Assembly: GCF_008086595.1 (NCBI RefSeq)
Contig: NZ_RXYA01000001.1
Location: forward strand, 62,001-126,000
Origin: Acetobacterium paludosum
Lineage (GTDB): Bacteria; Bacillota; Clostridia; Eubacteriales; Eubacteriaceae
Direction: 5' to 3'
Length of the DNA stretch: 64,000 bases
The translations under genes and the position numbers were made by a program. The notes under the pieces are model-generated. The model saw only the letters and a program-made list of their open reading frames with translations. It searched no databases and was not told the origin of the DNA. Positions 27,114 to 35,365 of the stretch are shown here, in pieces. The first letter of the stretch is position 1. Every line of letters begins with the position of its first letter.

Positions 27114-28124
27114 ATGATGAATAAAAAATATAAAATTATTGATGTGCAATCTCATTTTCTCCCAGAGAAATGGATGGATGAGGTTTCTAAACGTAATGAC
27201 TATCCTATGGCAGAAAAGATAACAGATGATAAGTGGATTATACATGGTTCTGAATATGATAAATTACCATATCATACTAAAAAGAGTGGCGTTGATATTA
27301 ATGCCAAATTAAAAGAAATGGATGAAGTTGGTATCGATATGACTATATTGACATTAAGCCCTCCGGGTCCAGATAATATATCAGATGGAAAAGAGGCCGA
27401 TCGATTAGCTAAAATTTCAAATGATGGGATTTCCGAAATTGTATCCTGCTATCCAGACCGTTTTCGTGGAATTGCAAATTTAGGTTATGGAAATATGGAA
27501 GATTCTATCAAAGAACTTAAACGATGTATTGATGAATTGAATTTTGTAGGTCTACAAGTTTACCCTTATGCAAAAGGCGGTGTGGGGATAGATGACGTTT
27601 CTTTTAGACCTGTTTTTAAAATACTTGAAGAAAATGATATACCACTTATACTTCATCCTGGTTCACCAATTAACAAAGATTATAAGGCCTATATGATGGG
27701 TCCTTTAATGGGATATTGGTTTGATGATGCAATGACAATGATGAAATTAATCCTAAGTGGATTATTTGAAGAATTACCAAATTTAAAAGTAGTATGTCCT
27801 CACGCATGGTCATTACTTCCTTTTTTAATTGATAGAATAGATATTCAAGTAAGTAGATTTCCAGAGTTTTTTGTTGGTAATATAAAAAAAGCTCCTAGTG
27901 AGTATCTGAAAAATGTTTTTACTGACTGTAATAATTTTTCTACAGATACGCTTAAATTTGTTATTAATAAAATGGGCGGAGTTAATAAAATGATGTTTGG
28001 TAGCGACTCACCTTTTGTTGAAGCAAAATTCGTTGCCAATTTAATTTTAGAGTTAGGTTTGCCTGAAGAAGATATTGAAAAGATATTTTACAATAATGCA
28101 AAAGAATTGTTTAAAATAACGTAG
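27114..28124 (+). CDS. Amidohydrolase family (ACMSD / resorcylate-decarboxylase-like) protein
   Basis: A 336-residue TIM-barrel metal enzyme of the amidohydrolase_2 family, whose members are mostly decarboxylases or hydrolases of aromatic or semialdehyde acids. Metal and catalytic ligands are visible as LHPG (His in strand 5), CPHAW (strand 6) and GSDSPF (strand 8 Asp). The N-terminal H-x-H is replaced by QSH in DVQSHFLP, a variation also seen in other branches. ACGGAGG precedes ATG ATG. It lies 18 bp before the ATC-hydrolase-like gene, which suggests a short catabolic or detoxifying operon under the MarR protein. The substrate is unknown. Confidence 0.82.
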   Translation: MMNKKYKIIDVQSHFLPEKWMDEVSKRNDYPMAEKITDDKWIIHGSEYDKLPYHTKKSGVDINAKLKEMDEVGIDMTILTLSPPGPDNISDGKEADRLAKISNDGISEIVSCYPDRFRGIANLGYGNMEDSIKELKRCIDELNFVGLQVYPYAKGGVGIDDVSFRPVFKILEENDIPLILHPGSPINKDYKAYMMGPLMGYWFDDAMTMMKLILSGLFEELPNLKVVCPHAWSLLPFLIDRIDIQVSRFPEFFVGNIKKAPSEYLKNVFTDCNNFSTDTLKFVINKMGGVNKMMFGSDSPFVEAKFVANLILELGLPEEDIEKIFYNNAKELFKIT

Positions 28125-28142
28125 AAGAAGGAGAAATTTGAT

Positions 28143-28769
28143 ATGATCAAAACCAATATTGACAAGTCTGCAAAACCAGAAGTTCCACTTATTATACTTG
28201 GGGTGTTAAAAGGTTATCTTGATGACGCTGATGATTTTATGAAAAAAACCATGGAATCAAGAAAAAAAATAGTGAAAAAAATATCACAAGAAAATCCACA
28301 GTTTTCGGCTGAATTTATAAATATTGTTTCAATGGTTGCAGCGCTTTATAGTGAATTGAAAAATGATATGGAGAGTGAAAAAGCATTATCCTTAGTTAAG
28401 GCATCATTTTTACCTGTAGGCCTTGCTATGCAAATGGGTAATTTTAGATATGTAGAGGATAAGCATACATTTGAGAATTTAATTAATTATCAGCAAAGGA
28501 CTAATAAAGAAGGGCCTACTCAGTTAAATCGAATGGAGATTATAGAGCAAAACAATAAAAATTATGAATTTCATGTACATAACTGTATGTTTAAAGATGA
28601 ATTTTCTAGGCTTGGTATGCCAGAGCTTACTACGGTGATGTGTGCAATTGACAATGTTGTTTTTAATGCGTATTTACCAGACAAGGTTCATTTCCATAGA
28701 AGTGGAATTGGTAATACAATAATAGAAGGAAGGCAACATTGTATTTTTATATGCACAAATATGGACTAG
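28143..28769 (+). CDS. L-2-amino-thiazoline-4-carboxylate hydrolase-like protein
   Basis: A 208-residue protein resembling the ATC hydrolase family (pfam14196), named for an enzyme that opens a thiazoline ring on the way to cysteine but broad in function. The C-terminal half has the family pattern: FHVHNCMFKDEFSRLGMPELT, then DNVVF and a late FHRSGIGNTII with a final C-x-F-x-C. AGGAG precedes ATG. It is in one operon with the amidohydrolase. Whether it acts on a thiazoline here is not shown by the sequence. Confidence 0.7.
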   Translation: MIKTNIDKSAKPEVPLIILGVLKGYLDDADDFMKKTMESRKKIVKKISQENPQFSAEFINIVSMVAALYSELKNDMESEKALSLVKASFLPVGLAMQMGNFRYVEDKHTFENLINYQQRTNKEGPTQLNRMEIIEQNNKNYEFHVHNCMFKDEFSRLGMPELTTVMCAIDNVVFNAYLPDKVHFHRSGIGNTIIEGRQHCIFICTNMD

Positions 28770-28828
28770 CTGTTTCAAACTAAAATTTTATCTCTTGGTT
28801 CTTAGTTAGAATGTGACCTTTTTCACAC

Positions 28829-28965
28829 GGGATCTCAGCTAAATTTGCAAATCAAGTAAACCTAAATTAAAATAGAATTGTCGACTAATGCCGGGACAGG
28901 TATGTTGCAACAAGTAGTACTTTGAATTCAAAACACCCGTGAGTTAAATCATGGGTGTTTTGAAA
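28829..28965 (+). pseudogene. Decayed copy of a GtrII gene 3' end plus terminator
   Basis: The codons AKFANQVNLN then TAA parallel the end of the GtrII protein at 18370 (EKFENQVKLN, TAA). The 60 bp after the stop stay alignable (AAAATAGAATTG, TAGTACTTTGAA) down to a hairpin AAAACACCC/GGGTGTTTT (28930-28961) matching the GtrII terminator. Only about 14 codons remain. Confidence 0.6.
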
Positions 28966-29003
28966 TTATGGAACACAAGGGAGTCGTTTCTCGTGGTGTG
29001 TAA

Positions 29004-29555
29004 TTAGGAATCAGACTTGATGAAATCTGAAGTATTCTTCACATCAGCAAAGGTATTTTGTAAGGCAGCCATAAAAGCAGTGTGGACCACTTCAGCAGGG
29101 ATCAGAGCATTTTCCCAAAGTAAATCTCTGGTGGTACAGGCGTCGCTCAATAATTCAATTTCAAAGCCCAGTCTTTTGGCCGAACGAACTGTTGTATCAA
29201 CGCACAGATGACTCATCATTCCGCAAATCACCAACTTTTTTATATCCAATTCCCTCAGTAGTGGAAGCAAATCGGTATTGAAGAAACTATCCGGGGTGTG
29301 TTTGATAATGATTGGTTCACCAGGAAAGGGAGCTACTTGCGGATTGATTTTGACACCCTCAGTGGCGGCGATAAAAAAAGGTGCATCGTCCCTTAAATTC
29401 ACATGTTGCACATGAAAGATGGGGAGATCTTTTTTCCTAAAATAGGTTAAAACATTTTTGGCATTTAGAGCAGTTTTGTCTGGATCGTTTAGCTCAAAAC
29501 GCCCACCGCTAAAATAATCATTTTGGATATCAATTAATATGAGTGCTTTTTTCAT
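29004..29555 (-). CDS. Isochorismatase-family cysteine hydrolase
   Basis: A 183-residue hydrolase with the family triad Asp9 (LIDIQNDYF), Lys85 (IIIKH) and Cys118 (GMMSHLCVD); nicotinamidase-like enzymes of this family cleave amides or vinyl ethers. AGGAGG lies upstream of ATG 29555. It is the intact copy of a gene that recurs truncated at 33923-34146 and as a 50-bp fragment near 31.1 kb. The HxlR regulator upstream on the same strand probably controls it. The substrate is unknown. Confidence 0.88.
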   Translation of the reverse strand: MKKALILIDIQNDYFSGGRFELNDPDKTALNAKNVLTYFRKKDLPIFHVQHVNLRDDAPFFIAATEGVKINPQVAPFPGEPIIIKHTPDSFFNTDLLPLLRELDIKKLVICGMMSHLCVDTTVRSAKRLGFEIELLSDACTTRDLLWENALIPAEVVHTAFMAALQNTFADVKNTSDFIKSDS

Positions 29556-29579
29556 TTCATAAACCTCCTGTTTTTTTAA

Positions 29580-29630
29580 AGTATAATTCAGATTGAACAG
29601 GAGGTAAATTACCCACTTTTTGGTGGGTAT
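29580..29630 (-). promoter_or_regulatory. Probable HxlR operator and promoter of the hydrolase gene
   Basis: ACCCAC and GTGGGT (29611-29628) form an inverted repeat between the two genes. On the minus strand a -10 TATACT lies at 29580-29585 with a weak TTTACC 17 bp upstream. The arrangement is repeated at the second cassette copy (about 34200-34220). Confidence 0.5.
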
Positions 29631-29651
29631 CAGTAAAACTAATCAGGTCAA

Positions 29652-30017
29652 TTATTTCAGATAGCCGATATTCTTTTGATCTAAGATATCGGTCAGGTGG
29701 TGTTCAACCATATACTCAATTCCAATTTCCTGCATAATTTCAACCGCTTTGAGGATTCGCTTGCCTCGTTCGGTCAGATAATAATCAACATGAAGCGGAT
29801 AACCCGGAGCGCTTTCTTTGTTGATAAGGCCAAAATGGCGAAGCTCATTTAATTGTTGCAAGAGCATCTTTTGACTGATGCCTTCGATACTTTTCTCCAG
29901 TTGAGAAAGAGAAACAGAACCGGATCTCATTTGAAAAATGATAATTGTCTTCCATTTGCCTTTGATAATGTCATGGACAATCTCAAGGGGGCAGGTGTAA
30001 TCATTGCGGAGTTTCAT
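29652..30017 (-). CDS. HxlR-family transcriptional regulator (copy 1)
   Basis: A 121-residue winged-helix protein of the HxlR/YodB type: CPLEIVHDIIKGKWKTIIIFQM, LSQLEKSIEGISQKMLLQQL, and the wing PLHVDYYLTERGK. Cys9 before the first helix is the conserved thiol that senses redox or electrophiles in YodB-like members. A second full copy (34242-34607) differs at only a few residues, and a truncated third lies at 37445-37663. Confidence 0.9.
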   Translation of the reverse strand: MKLRNDYTCPLEIVHDIIKGKWKTIIIFQMRSGSVSLSQLEKSIEGISQKMLLQQLNELRHFGLINKESAPGYPLHVDYYLTERGKRILKAVEIMQEIGIEYMVEHHLTDILDQKNIGYLK

Positions 30018-30061
30018 TTAAAACTCCCTGTCATTTTGGAATAAAGGTTTTAGCTTATTGT

Positions 30062-30290
30062 ACCATGTTAATTCCCAAGGTGTTTCTGTTACGCAAAATT
30101 TTAGAGATTTTTGGGAATGTGATAAACAAAAAGTCCCCATGTTTTCTGAAATCGATGAATTCATTGTTGCTAATTTTGAGATCTCGGATAAATTTGCAAA
30201 GCAAGTAAAACAAACTTAAAAGAAAATTGCCAGCTAATGCAAGAACAGACAGAATGTGACAAGTAGTACTTTGAATCAAAAAACATTTAT
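30062..30290 (+). pseudogene. Second decayed GtrII C-terminal fragment
   Basis: About 50 codons end EIDEFIVANFEISDKF then AKQVKQT and TAA at about 30218, paralleling the GtrII end ETDEFIVVNFGITEKF then ENQVKLN. The following 70 bp (AAAATTGCC, TAGTACTTTGAATCAAAA) match the sequence downstream of the other copies, but the terminator is eroded. With the 28.8-kb copy it brackets the HxlR/isochorismatase cassette. It fills the gap up to the YbaK gene. Confidence 0.6.
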
Positions 30291-30348
30291 GATAAAATTG
30301 GAAGGACAATAAATGGATCCCATTTCATCAGAACAGGAGTAAATTTAA

Positions 30349-30828
30349 ATGGCAATAGAAAAAGTAAGAGATTATTTTAAACAATGGAATATTGAAACAC
30401 GAATCCTGGAATTCCAGACCTCATCGGCAACGGTGGAACTGGCGGCGAAAGCTGTAGGTTGTGCCCCAGAACGAATAGCCAAAACCTTGTCCTTTAAACT
30501 GAAGGAAAAATGTGTGCTCGTAGTGGCGGCCGGTGATGCCAAAATCGACAATTCAAAATTTAAAGCTCATTTTAAAATGAAGGCAAAAATGCTTTCGCCA
30601 GAAGAGGTCGATCACCTTGTTGGACATGGTATTGGCGGCGTATGCCCCTTTGCAGTCAATAGCAATGTGGATATCTATCTGGATGATTCACTGAAACGAT
30701 TTGATACGGTCTTTCCTGCCTGCGGAAGCAGTAATAGTGCCATTGAACTGACAATAGAGGAACTGGAAAAATATTCTAACAGTTCCGGCTGGTTTGATCT
30801 GTGTAAGGACTGGCAACCGGTCTCATGA
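30349..30828 (+). CDS. YbaK/EbsC-family aminoacyl-tRNA deacylase-like protein
   Basis: A 159-residue protein of the YbaK/prolyl-tRNA-editing superfamily, which clears mischarged tRNAs. The conserved lysine region VAAGDAKIDNSKFK and the GIGGVCPFAV loop are present. Length matches stand-alone family members. AGGAG precedes ATG. It is a single gene. The specificity (Cys, Ala or another residue) cannot be assigned. Confidence 0.85.
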   Translation: MAIEKVRDYFKQWNIETRILEFQTSSATVELAAKAVGCAPERIAKTLSFKLKEKCVLVVAAGDAKIDNSKFKAHFKMKAKMLSPEEVDHLVGHGIGGVCPFAVNSNVDIYLDDSLKRFDTVFPACGSSNSAIELTIEELEKYSNSSGWFDLCKDWQPVS

Positions 30829-30943
30829 GTATCCACTGGCCCTGCGGGCCGCAAAAATCCTGCATTCCCCGTTTTTTTGTGACTACCTTTTCTCGGACAC
30901 TGAAGTTTTCTGGCGTTTGACCAGATCGACAATCCCCACTGTA

Positions 30944-31152
30944 CTGGTAGCTCTGGCATAATTTTTCACTTGCTTTAATGGAGATTGGTTTTTTAGATTG
31001 TCTTTTCCACATCAATCAACAGTTCATTGAACACCGGTACAGTCATTGCAATTTTCTCTCGTTTCGAATTGTTCCAGCGGATATAATCAAAAATCTGATT
31101 AAATCCGCTGACATTTAGAGCACTTTTATCTGGATCGTTTAGCTCAAAACGC
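30944..31152. repeat. Fragments of the mutM 5' region and of the isochorismatase gene
   Basis: 30944-31010 matches the mutM start and upstream sequence (16333-16400) in the same orientation, with GGCATAA and TGCTTTAATGGA shared; on the minus strand it reads MPELP and then diverges. 31104-31152 matches an internal stretch of the isochorismatase gene (29461-29508), including CTGGATCGTTTAGCTCAAAA. No intact gene lies between 30829 and 31204. Confidence 0.6.
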
Positions 31153-31204
31153 CCCCGCAAAAATTTCCTATTTTCATATTTAAGAAATAAAGATTTCTGA
31201 ATGT

Positions 31205-31783
31205 TTATTTCAAAATTCCATGTAAAAACATTTGATGGAGGGCATTAATTTCTTCATGATAGCTTTCCGGAGGAAGATCGATGGTGTTAACCGCAGAAAT
31301 ATATTTAAGGATTAGCGGCGTCGGAAGAGCAGGGTCAATGTAGCCTTCGCTTTTTCCAGCTTCGATAAAGTGAAGATATAGATCGTTTAGTAATTCGCTA
31401 ATGCCATCGGATAGAAGTTTTATAAAGCTTTTATCGGCCAGGGCAGATTCAGTGAGATAGGTAGTGAGCGAAGCATTGATATCTGCTGTGCATAGTGAAA
31501 GTGCGGTATTTAGCTTATCAAGATAAGGCAGATCGGTAGCAAGGAGTGCGGAGGCTTTGTCGATGATATCTTGGATAATAGATTTTGCGCATTCAATGAC
31601 AAGCGCATCTTTGCTGCCGAAGTAATTGTAAATCGACACCTGGGATACATGAGCAATAGCGGCAATTTCTTTAACACTTGAATTTGCAAATCCTTTTTTC
31701 TGAAATAGTTCCTTGGCAGCTGAAATAATAGCTGTCTTTTTTTGGTTTGTTCTGGTTTCGTATTTATTGGGATAAGGCTCCAT
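31205..31783 (-). CDS. TetR-family transcriptional regulator
   Basis: A 192-residue repressor with an N-terminal HTH (AAKELFQKKGFANSSVKEIA, VSQVSIYNYFGSKDAL) and a divergent ligand-binding domain. It is transcribed away from the EFR1 gene, and two long palindromes sit between them, so it is probably the repressor of both. The ligand is unknown. Confidence 0.9.
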   Translation of the reverse strand: MEPYPNKYETRTNQKKTAIISAAKELFQKKGFANSSVKEIAAIAHVSQVSIYNYFGSKDALVIECAKSIIQDIIDKASALLATDLPYLDKLNTALSLCTADINASLTTYLTESALADKSFIKLLSDGISELLNDLYLHFIEAGKSEGYIDPALPTPLILKYISAVNTIDLPPESYHEEINALHQMFLHGILK

Positions 31784-31827
31784 CGTGAAAACTCCTTTTT
31801 GTTATTCTTAATATTATTATAGAACAT

Positions 31828-31924
31828 GTTTTGAAATATAAATAGATTTATTTCAAATAATATTGACAACATAAGTTTGATGATATATCATTGTTTTGAA
31901 ATAATCGATAAAATATTTCAAAAC
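31828..31924. promoter_or_regulatory. Divergent control region with two TetR-type operators
   Basis: Operator 1 (31828-31858) pairs GTTTTGAAATA with TATTTCAAAT across 10 bp; operator 2 (31893-31924) pairs GTTTTGAAATA with TATTTCAAAAC across 10 bp. Between them are TTGACA (31863-31868), a 17-bp spacer and TATCAT (31886-31891), directed at the EFR1 gene; operator 2 covers the expected start of transcription. Confidence 0.75.
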
Positions 31925-31938
31925 ATGGGAGTGGACAT

Positions 31939-32721
31939 ATGAAAAGTGTAATTTATTATTTTAGTGGAACCGGAAATAATTTGGCAATTGCCAAACAGCT
32001 TGCCAAAGAATTAGGAGAAACCACGGTATTGCCGATGAGTGAATTGGTGCAGAACAAGATGATTTCGGATGAATATGAGTGGGTAGGATTTACGGCACCA
32101 AGTTATTTTTCACATGTTCCACCTTATGTAGAAGAATGTATGAAGGATGTTAGCTATAATGAAAAACAAAAAGTATTTTTGATCGCCGGATGTGGAGGAA
32201 ACCGCGGACTTGCGATTCAAGACATGCGAAAACAGGTATATAACAGCAAAAAAGAAGTCGATTTGGAATACATGGTAATGCTTTCGGGGAGCTATATTCT
32301 TTCTTATGGTTCATTTCCAATGTGGTACCAGAAATTTTTCATAAAGCAATCATATAAAAAAATTCATAAAATGGCACTGGATATTAAAAATGGTCGGAAA
32401 AGAAAACCGCTCGGAAAGGGGATTTTCTACAAAACAAAATACGAAGCAGCAGTGCAGCACTCAATCGCAAATTATGCGATGATCGGAAAACAGTTTAAGG
32501 TAAGCGATAAATGTAGTGCTTGTGAGGCTTGTTTAAAGATCTGCCCGGTAGGGAACATTTCGTTGACGGATGGGAAAATAACCTTTGGAGATCATTGTAA
32601 TCAATGTATGGGGTGTATTCAGTGGTGTCAGAATCATGCCATTGATTATCAAGGAAAAGCAGCGAAGCGAAAAAGGTATCATCATTTAGATGTTAAGAGA
32701 CAGGATCTCTTTCAAAGATAA
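31939..32721 (+). CDS. EFR1-type flavodoxin-ferredoxin fusion protein
   Basis: A 260-residue electron-transfer protein. The N-terminal flavodoxin-like domain has the FMN phosphate loop FSGTGNN; the C-terminal domain has two [4Fe-4S] motifs, CSACEACLKICP and CNQCMGCIQWCQ. Such fusions pass electrons between flavin and ferredoxin-dependent partners in anaerobes; the partner is unknown. It starts at ATG 31939 with GGAG, directly behind operator 2 of the TetR gene, so it is probably inducible. Confidence 0.9.
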   Translation: MKSVIYYFSGTGNNLAIAKQLAKELGETTVLPMSELVQNKMISDEYEWVGFTAPSYFSHVPPYVEECMKDVSYNEKQKVFLIAGCGGNRGLAIQDMRKQVYNSKKEVDLEYMVMLSGSYILSYGSFPMWYQKFFIKQSYKKIHKMALDIKNGRKRKPLGKGIFYKTKYEAAVQHSIANYAMIGKQFKVSDKCSACEACLKICPVGNISLTDGKITFGDHCNQCMGCIQWCQNHAIDYQGKAAKRKRYHHLDVKRQDLFQR

Positions 32722-32838
32722 CAAAGGATATAGCGTATTGATGATGGGGCCGCTATGCTGCTTTAAAATATAGACTTCTTCATAAATAGTTTATAGAATT
32801 GTGCAGAAATAGGAAATATTTGTGCAGAAAGGATTTCA

Positions 32839-33855
32839 ATGATGACTGTTAATTTAAATGAATACTTTAAAAAACAAAAAAAATTTAGTGGAAATGTATT
32901 GTTATCAAAAAATAATGAAATTATATTTAATGAATCATATGGATATTCAAATAAGGAAAAAGGAATAAAAAATACACCGCAAACAAAATTCATGATTGGC
33001 TCAATGACAAAGGCAATAACGGCATTATGTATTATGCAGTTATCAGAAAAAGGGATGCTTTCAACACAACAGAATATTGATGATTATCTTCCAGACTGCT
33101 ACAAGGGTCATGGAATTACCATACATCATCTGCTAACGCATACTTCTGGGATACCTAACTACTTAATGCTAAAAAAACAAATAAAATGGGGAGCACGTCA
33201 TACCCCCCAAGAAATACTACAAATTGTCAAAGGTTATAAATTGAAATTCCCTGTTGGTGAAAAATGGTCGTATAGTAATACTAATTATCTTATTCTTGGT
33301 TTGATAATTGAAATCGTTTCGGGAATGAATTATCACCAATATGTTAAAAATCAACTATTTATTCCTACTAAAATGAATCATTCAGGATTTATTGATGAAG
33401 AACAAAAAAATGTCGCCAATAATTATATTAACGGTGAAAGAGGGTTCTATATGGATCCAACAATGTTCTTTGCTTGTGGTGATATTGTAACAACTGTTGG
33501 TGATTTTTATTTGCTTGATCGAGCCATTCAGGATGGTAAACTATTGAAAACTCAACTAGTAAAGGAAATGCAAAAACCTCACTATGATGGCAAATATGTA
33601 AAATATGGCTATGGATTGTGTGTAAAAAACCATTTCGATTGTAAAAGTATCTGCCATGGTGGGTCAATGCCAAATGGTTACACTTCTCATTTTGAGAAAT
33701 ATATTGATGACGATATGACCATTGTTGTATTAAGCAATGATTTAGTAAAATACCAATTCTTGTCAATGAGCGGGGCTGGTGGTACCTATATAAGTAGAGA
33801 GATTGCTTCATTAATTTATGGTAAAAAGTTAGGTGCTTTTAAGAAGATATTTTAA
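32839..33855 (+). CDS. Beta-lactamase-fold serine hydrolase (class C/esterase-like)
   Basis: A 338-residue protein with the serine motif SMTK, the YSN motif (second catalytic element) and HGG in place of KTG. This set fits the AmpC/EstB-like 'serine hydrolase' family (D-aminopeptidases, esterases, penicillin-binding-like) more than true resistance enzymes. There is no signal peptide, so it is cytoplasmic as read. GC is lower than in the neighbours, and a truncated duplicate of another gene follows immediately, so the locus is a recombination patchwork. Confidence 0.85.
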   Translation: MMTVNLNEYFKKQKKFSGNVLLSKNNEIIFNESYGYSNKEKGIKNTPQTKFMIGSMTKAITALCIMQLSEKGMLSTQQNIDDYLPDCYKGHGITIHHLLTHTSGIPNYLMLKKQIKWGARHTPQEILQIVKGYKLKFPVGEKWSYSNTNYLILGLIIEIVSGMNYHQYVKNQLFIPTKMNHSGFIDEEQKNVANNYINGERGFYMDPTMFFACGDIVTTVGDFYLLDRAIQDGKLLKTQLVKEMQKPHYDGKYVKYGYGLCVKNHFDCKSICHGGSMPNGYTSHFEKYIDDDMTIVVLSNDLVKYQFLSMSGAGGTYISREIASLIYGKKLGAFKKIF

Positions 33856-33922
33856 AAGAGATTCTTAATATGTTTTTTGCAAGTACCTTTTGCAGAAAGG
33901 GCAAGTTAAAAATACAGAATGG

Positions 33923-34146
33923 GCTACTTGCGGATTGATTTTGACACCCTCAGTGGCGGCGATAAAAAAAGGCGCATCGTCCCTTAAATTCACATGTTGA
34001 ACATGAAAGAGGGGAAGATCTTTTTTCCTGAAATAGGCTAAAACATTTTTGGCATTTAGAGCAGTTTTGTCTGGATCGTTTAGCTCGAAATGCCCACCGC
34101 TAAAATAATCATTTTGGATATCAATTAATATGAGTGCTTTTTTCAT
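33923..34146 (-). pseudogene. Truncated isochorismatase-family gene (copy 2)
   Basis: From ATG 34146 the first 73 residues are nearly the same as the intact copy at 29004-29555 (MKKALILIDIQNDYF onwards), then homology stops after NPQVA at about 33923 and an unrelated tail runs to a stop at 33865. Asp9 is kept but the catalytic Lys and Cys are lost, so it cannot be active. Promoter and ribosome site are preserved. Confidence 0.85.
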
Positions 34147-34241
34147 TTCATAAACCTCCTGTTTTTTTAAGTATAATTCAGATTGAACTGGAGGTAAACT
34201 ACCCACTTTTTTGTGGGTATCAGTAAAATAAATCAGGCCAA

Positions 34242-34607
34242 TTATTTCAGATAGCCGATATTCTTTTGATCTAAGATATCAGTCAGGCGGTGTTCAACCA
34301 TATACTCGATTCCAATTTCCTGCATAATTTCAACCGCTTTGAGGATTCGCTTGCCCCGATCGGTCAGATAATAATCAACATGAAGCGGATAACCCGGAGC
34401 GTTTTCTTTGTCGACAAGGCCAAAATGGCGAAGCTCATTTAATTGTTGCAAGAGCATCTTCTGACTGATGCCTTCAATACTTTTCTCCAGTTGAGAAAGA
34501 GAAACAGAACCGGCTCGCATTTGAAAAATGATAATGGTCTTCCATTTGCCTTTGATAATGTCATGGACAATCTCAAGGGGGCAGGTGTAATCATTGCGGA
34601 TTTTCAT
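34242..34607 (-). CDS. HxlR-family transcriptional regulator (copy 2)
   Basis: A full-length 121-residue paralogue of copy 1, with a few substitutions (for example KESAPG to KENAPG, MRSGS to MRAGS, EHHLT to EHRLT). All HTH and wing features and Cys9 are intact, so it may be functional although its neighbouring hydrolase gene is cut. The block 33923-34640 as a whole duplicates 29331-30050. Confidence 0.88.
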   Translation of the reverse strand: MKIRNDYTCPLEIVHDIIKGKWKTIIIFQMRAGSVSLSQLEKSIEGISQKMLLQQLNELRHFGLVDKENAPGYPLHVDYYLTDRGKRILKAVEIMQEIGIEYMVEHRLTDILDQKNIGYLK

Positions 34608-34927
34608 TTAAAACACCTTATCATTTTGGAATAAAGATTTTAGCATATTATAACATAGGGAACTAAGTGCATACGAAAAAAGATGTTTTCATTTAAGGCG
34701 TTGAAATGCAAATAAAAATAAATTATAATCATTTTAAGGCAAAAAGTAAGGCGTGATTATACGGAAAACAGAGCAGGAAGAAAAATAAAGGTCGGGAGTG
34801 GTCAAGCAGAATACTCGTGTTTTATTCCGGCAATCAACCTGTAACTTTTTTAAAACGGTTAGGGTATCGAATTCACCAGATTAAGATTGCAAAGTCGCGT
34901 CATTAAAACGAAGGAGAGGAACAACAG
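34608..34927. other. Intergenic stretch without recognisable features
   Basis: The first 40 bp continue the duplicated HxlR upstream region. The rest shows no gene, strong hairpin or repeat; AAGGAGAGG at about 34911 is the ribosome site of the DUF1810 gene. Confidence 0.5.
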
Positions 34928-35365
34928 ATGGACACAGGTGAGCGCTTTATCAAAGCACAGGAAGAAAGCTATGAGCAGGCACTAACAGAAATTAAAAATG
35001 GCCGCAAGCGCAGCCATTGGATGTGGTATGTTTTTCCCCAGCTTAAAGGGCTGGGCCGGAGTGAAACCGCCAGGTATTATGGAATAGCGAATCGGCAGGA
35101 AGCCAAAGCGTATATGGCGCATCCGGTGCTGGGTTCCCGTTTGCTGGCGATTTCCGGGGAACTGTTGAAGCTTAAGTCGAGCGACGCCAAGGCGGTATTT
35201 GGCCGACCCGATGATTTGAAGCTAAAATCGTCAATGACCCTGTTTTATCTGGCCGATGGGAATCAGACGTTTAAGGCGGTTCTGGATAAATTTTTTGGTG
35301 GTGAGATGGATGAAGTCACCGCCGATCAATTAGATAAAGGAGAGATAACCGATGAAGCTGAATGA
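34928..35365 (+). CDS. DUF1810 family protein
   Basis: A 145-residue protein with the family's features: FIKAQEESYEQAL, the SHWMWYVFPQLKGLG segment, YYGI, HPVLG-x-RL and SSMTLF. The family function is not established to my knowledge. Its 3' end overlaps the start of the SWIM-domain gene by 14 bp, so the two are translationally coupled and probably act together. Confidence 0.85.
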   Translation: MDTGERFIKAQEESYEQALTEIKNGRKRSHWMWYVFPQLKGLGRSETARYYGIANRQEAKAYMAHPVLGSRLLAISGELLKLKSSDAKAVFGRPDDLKLKSSMTLFYLADGNQTFKAVLDKFFGGEMDEVTADQLDKGEITDEAE

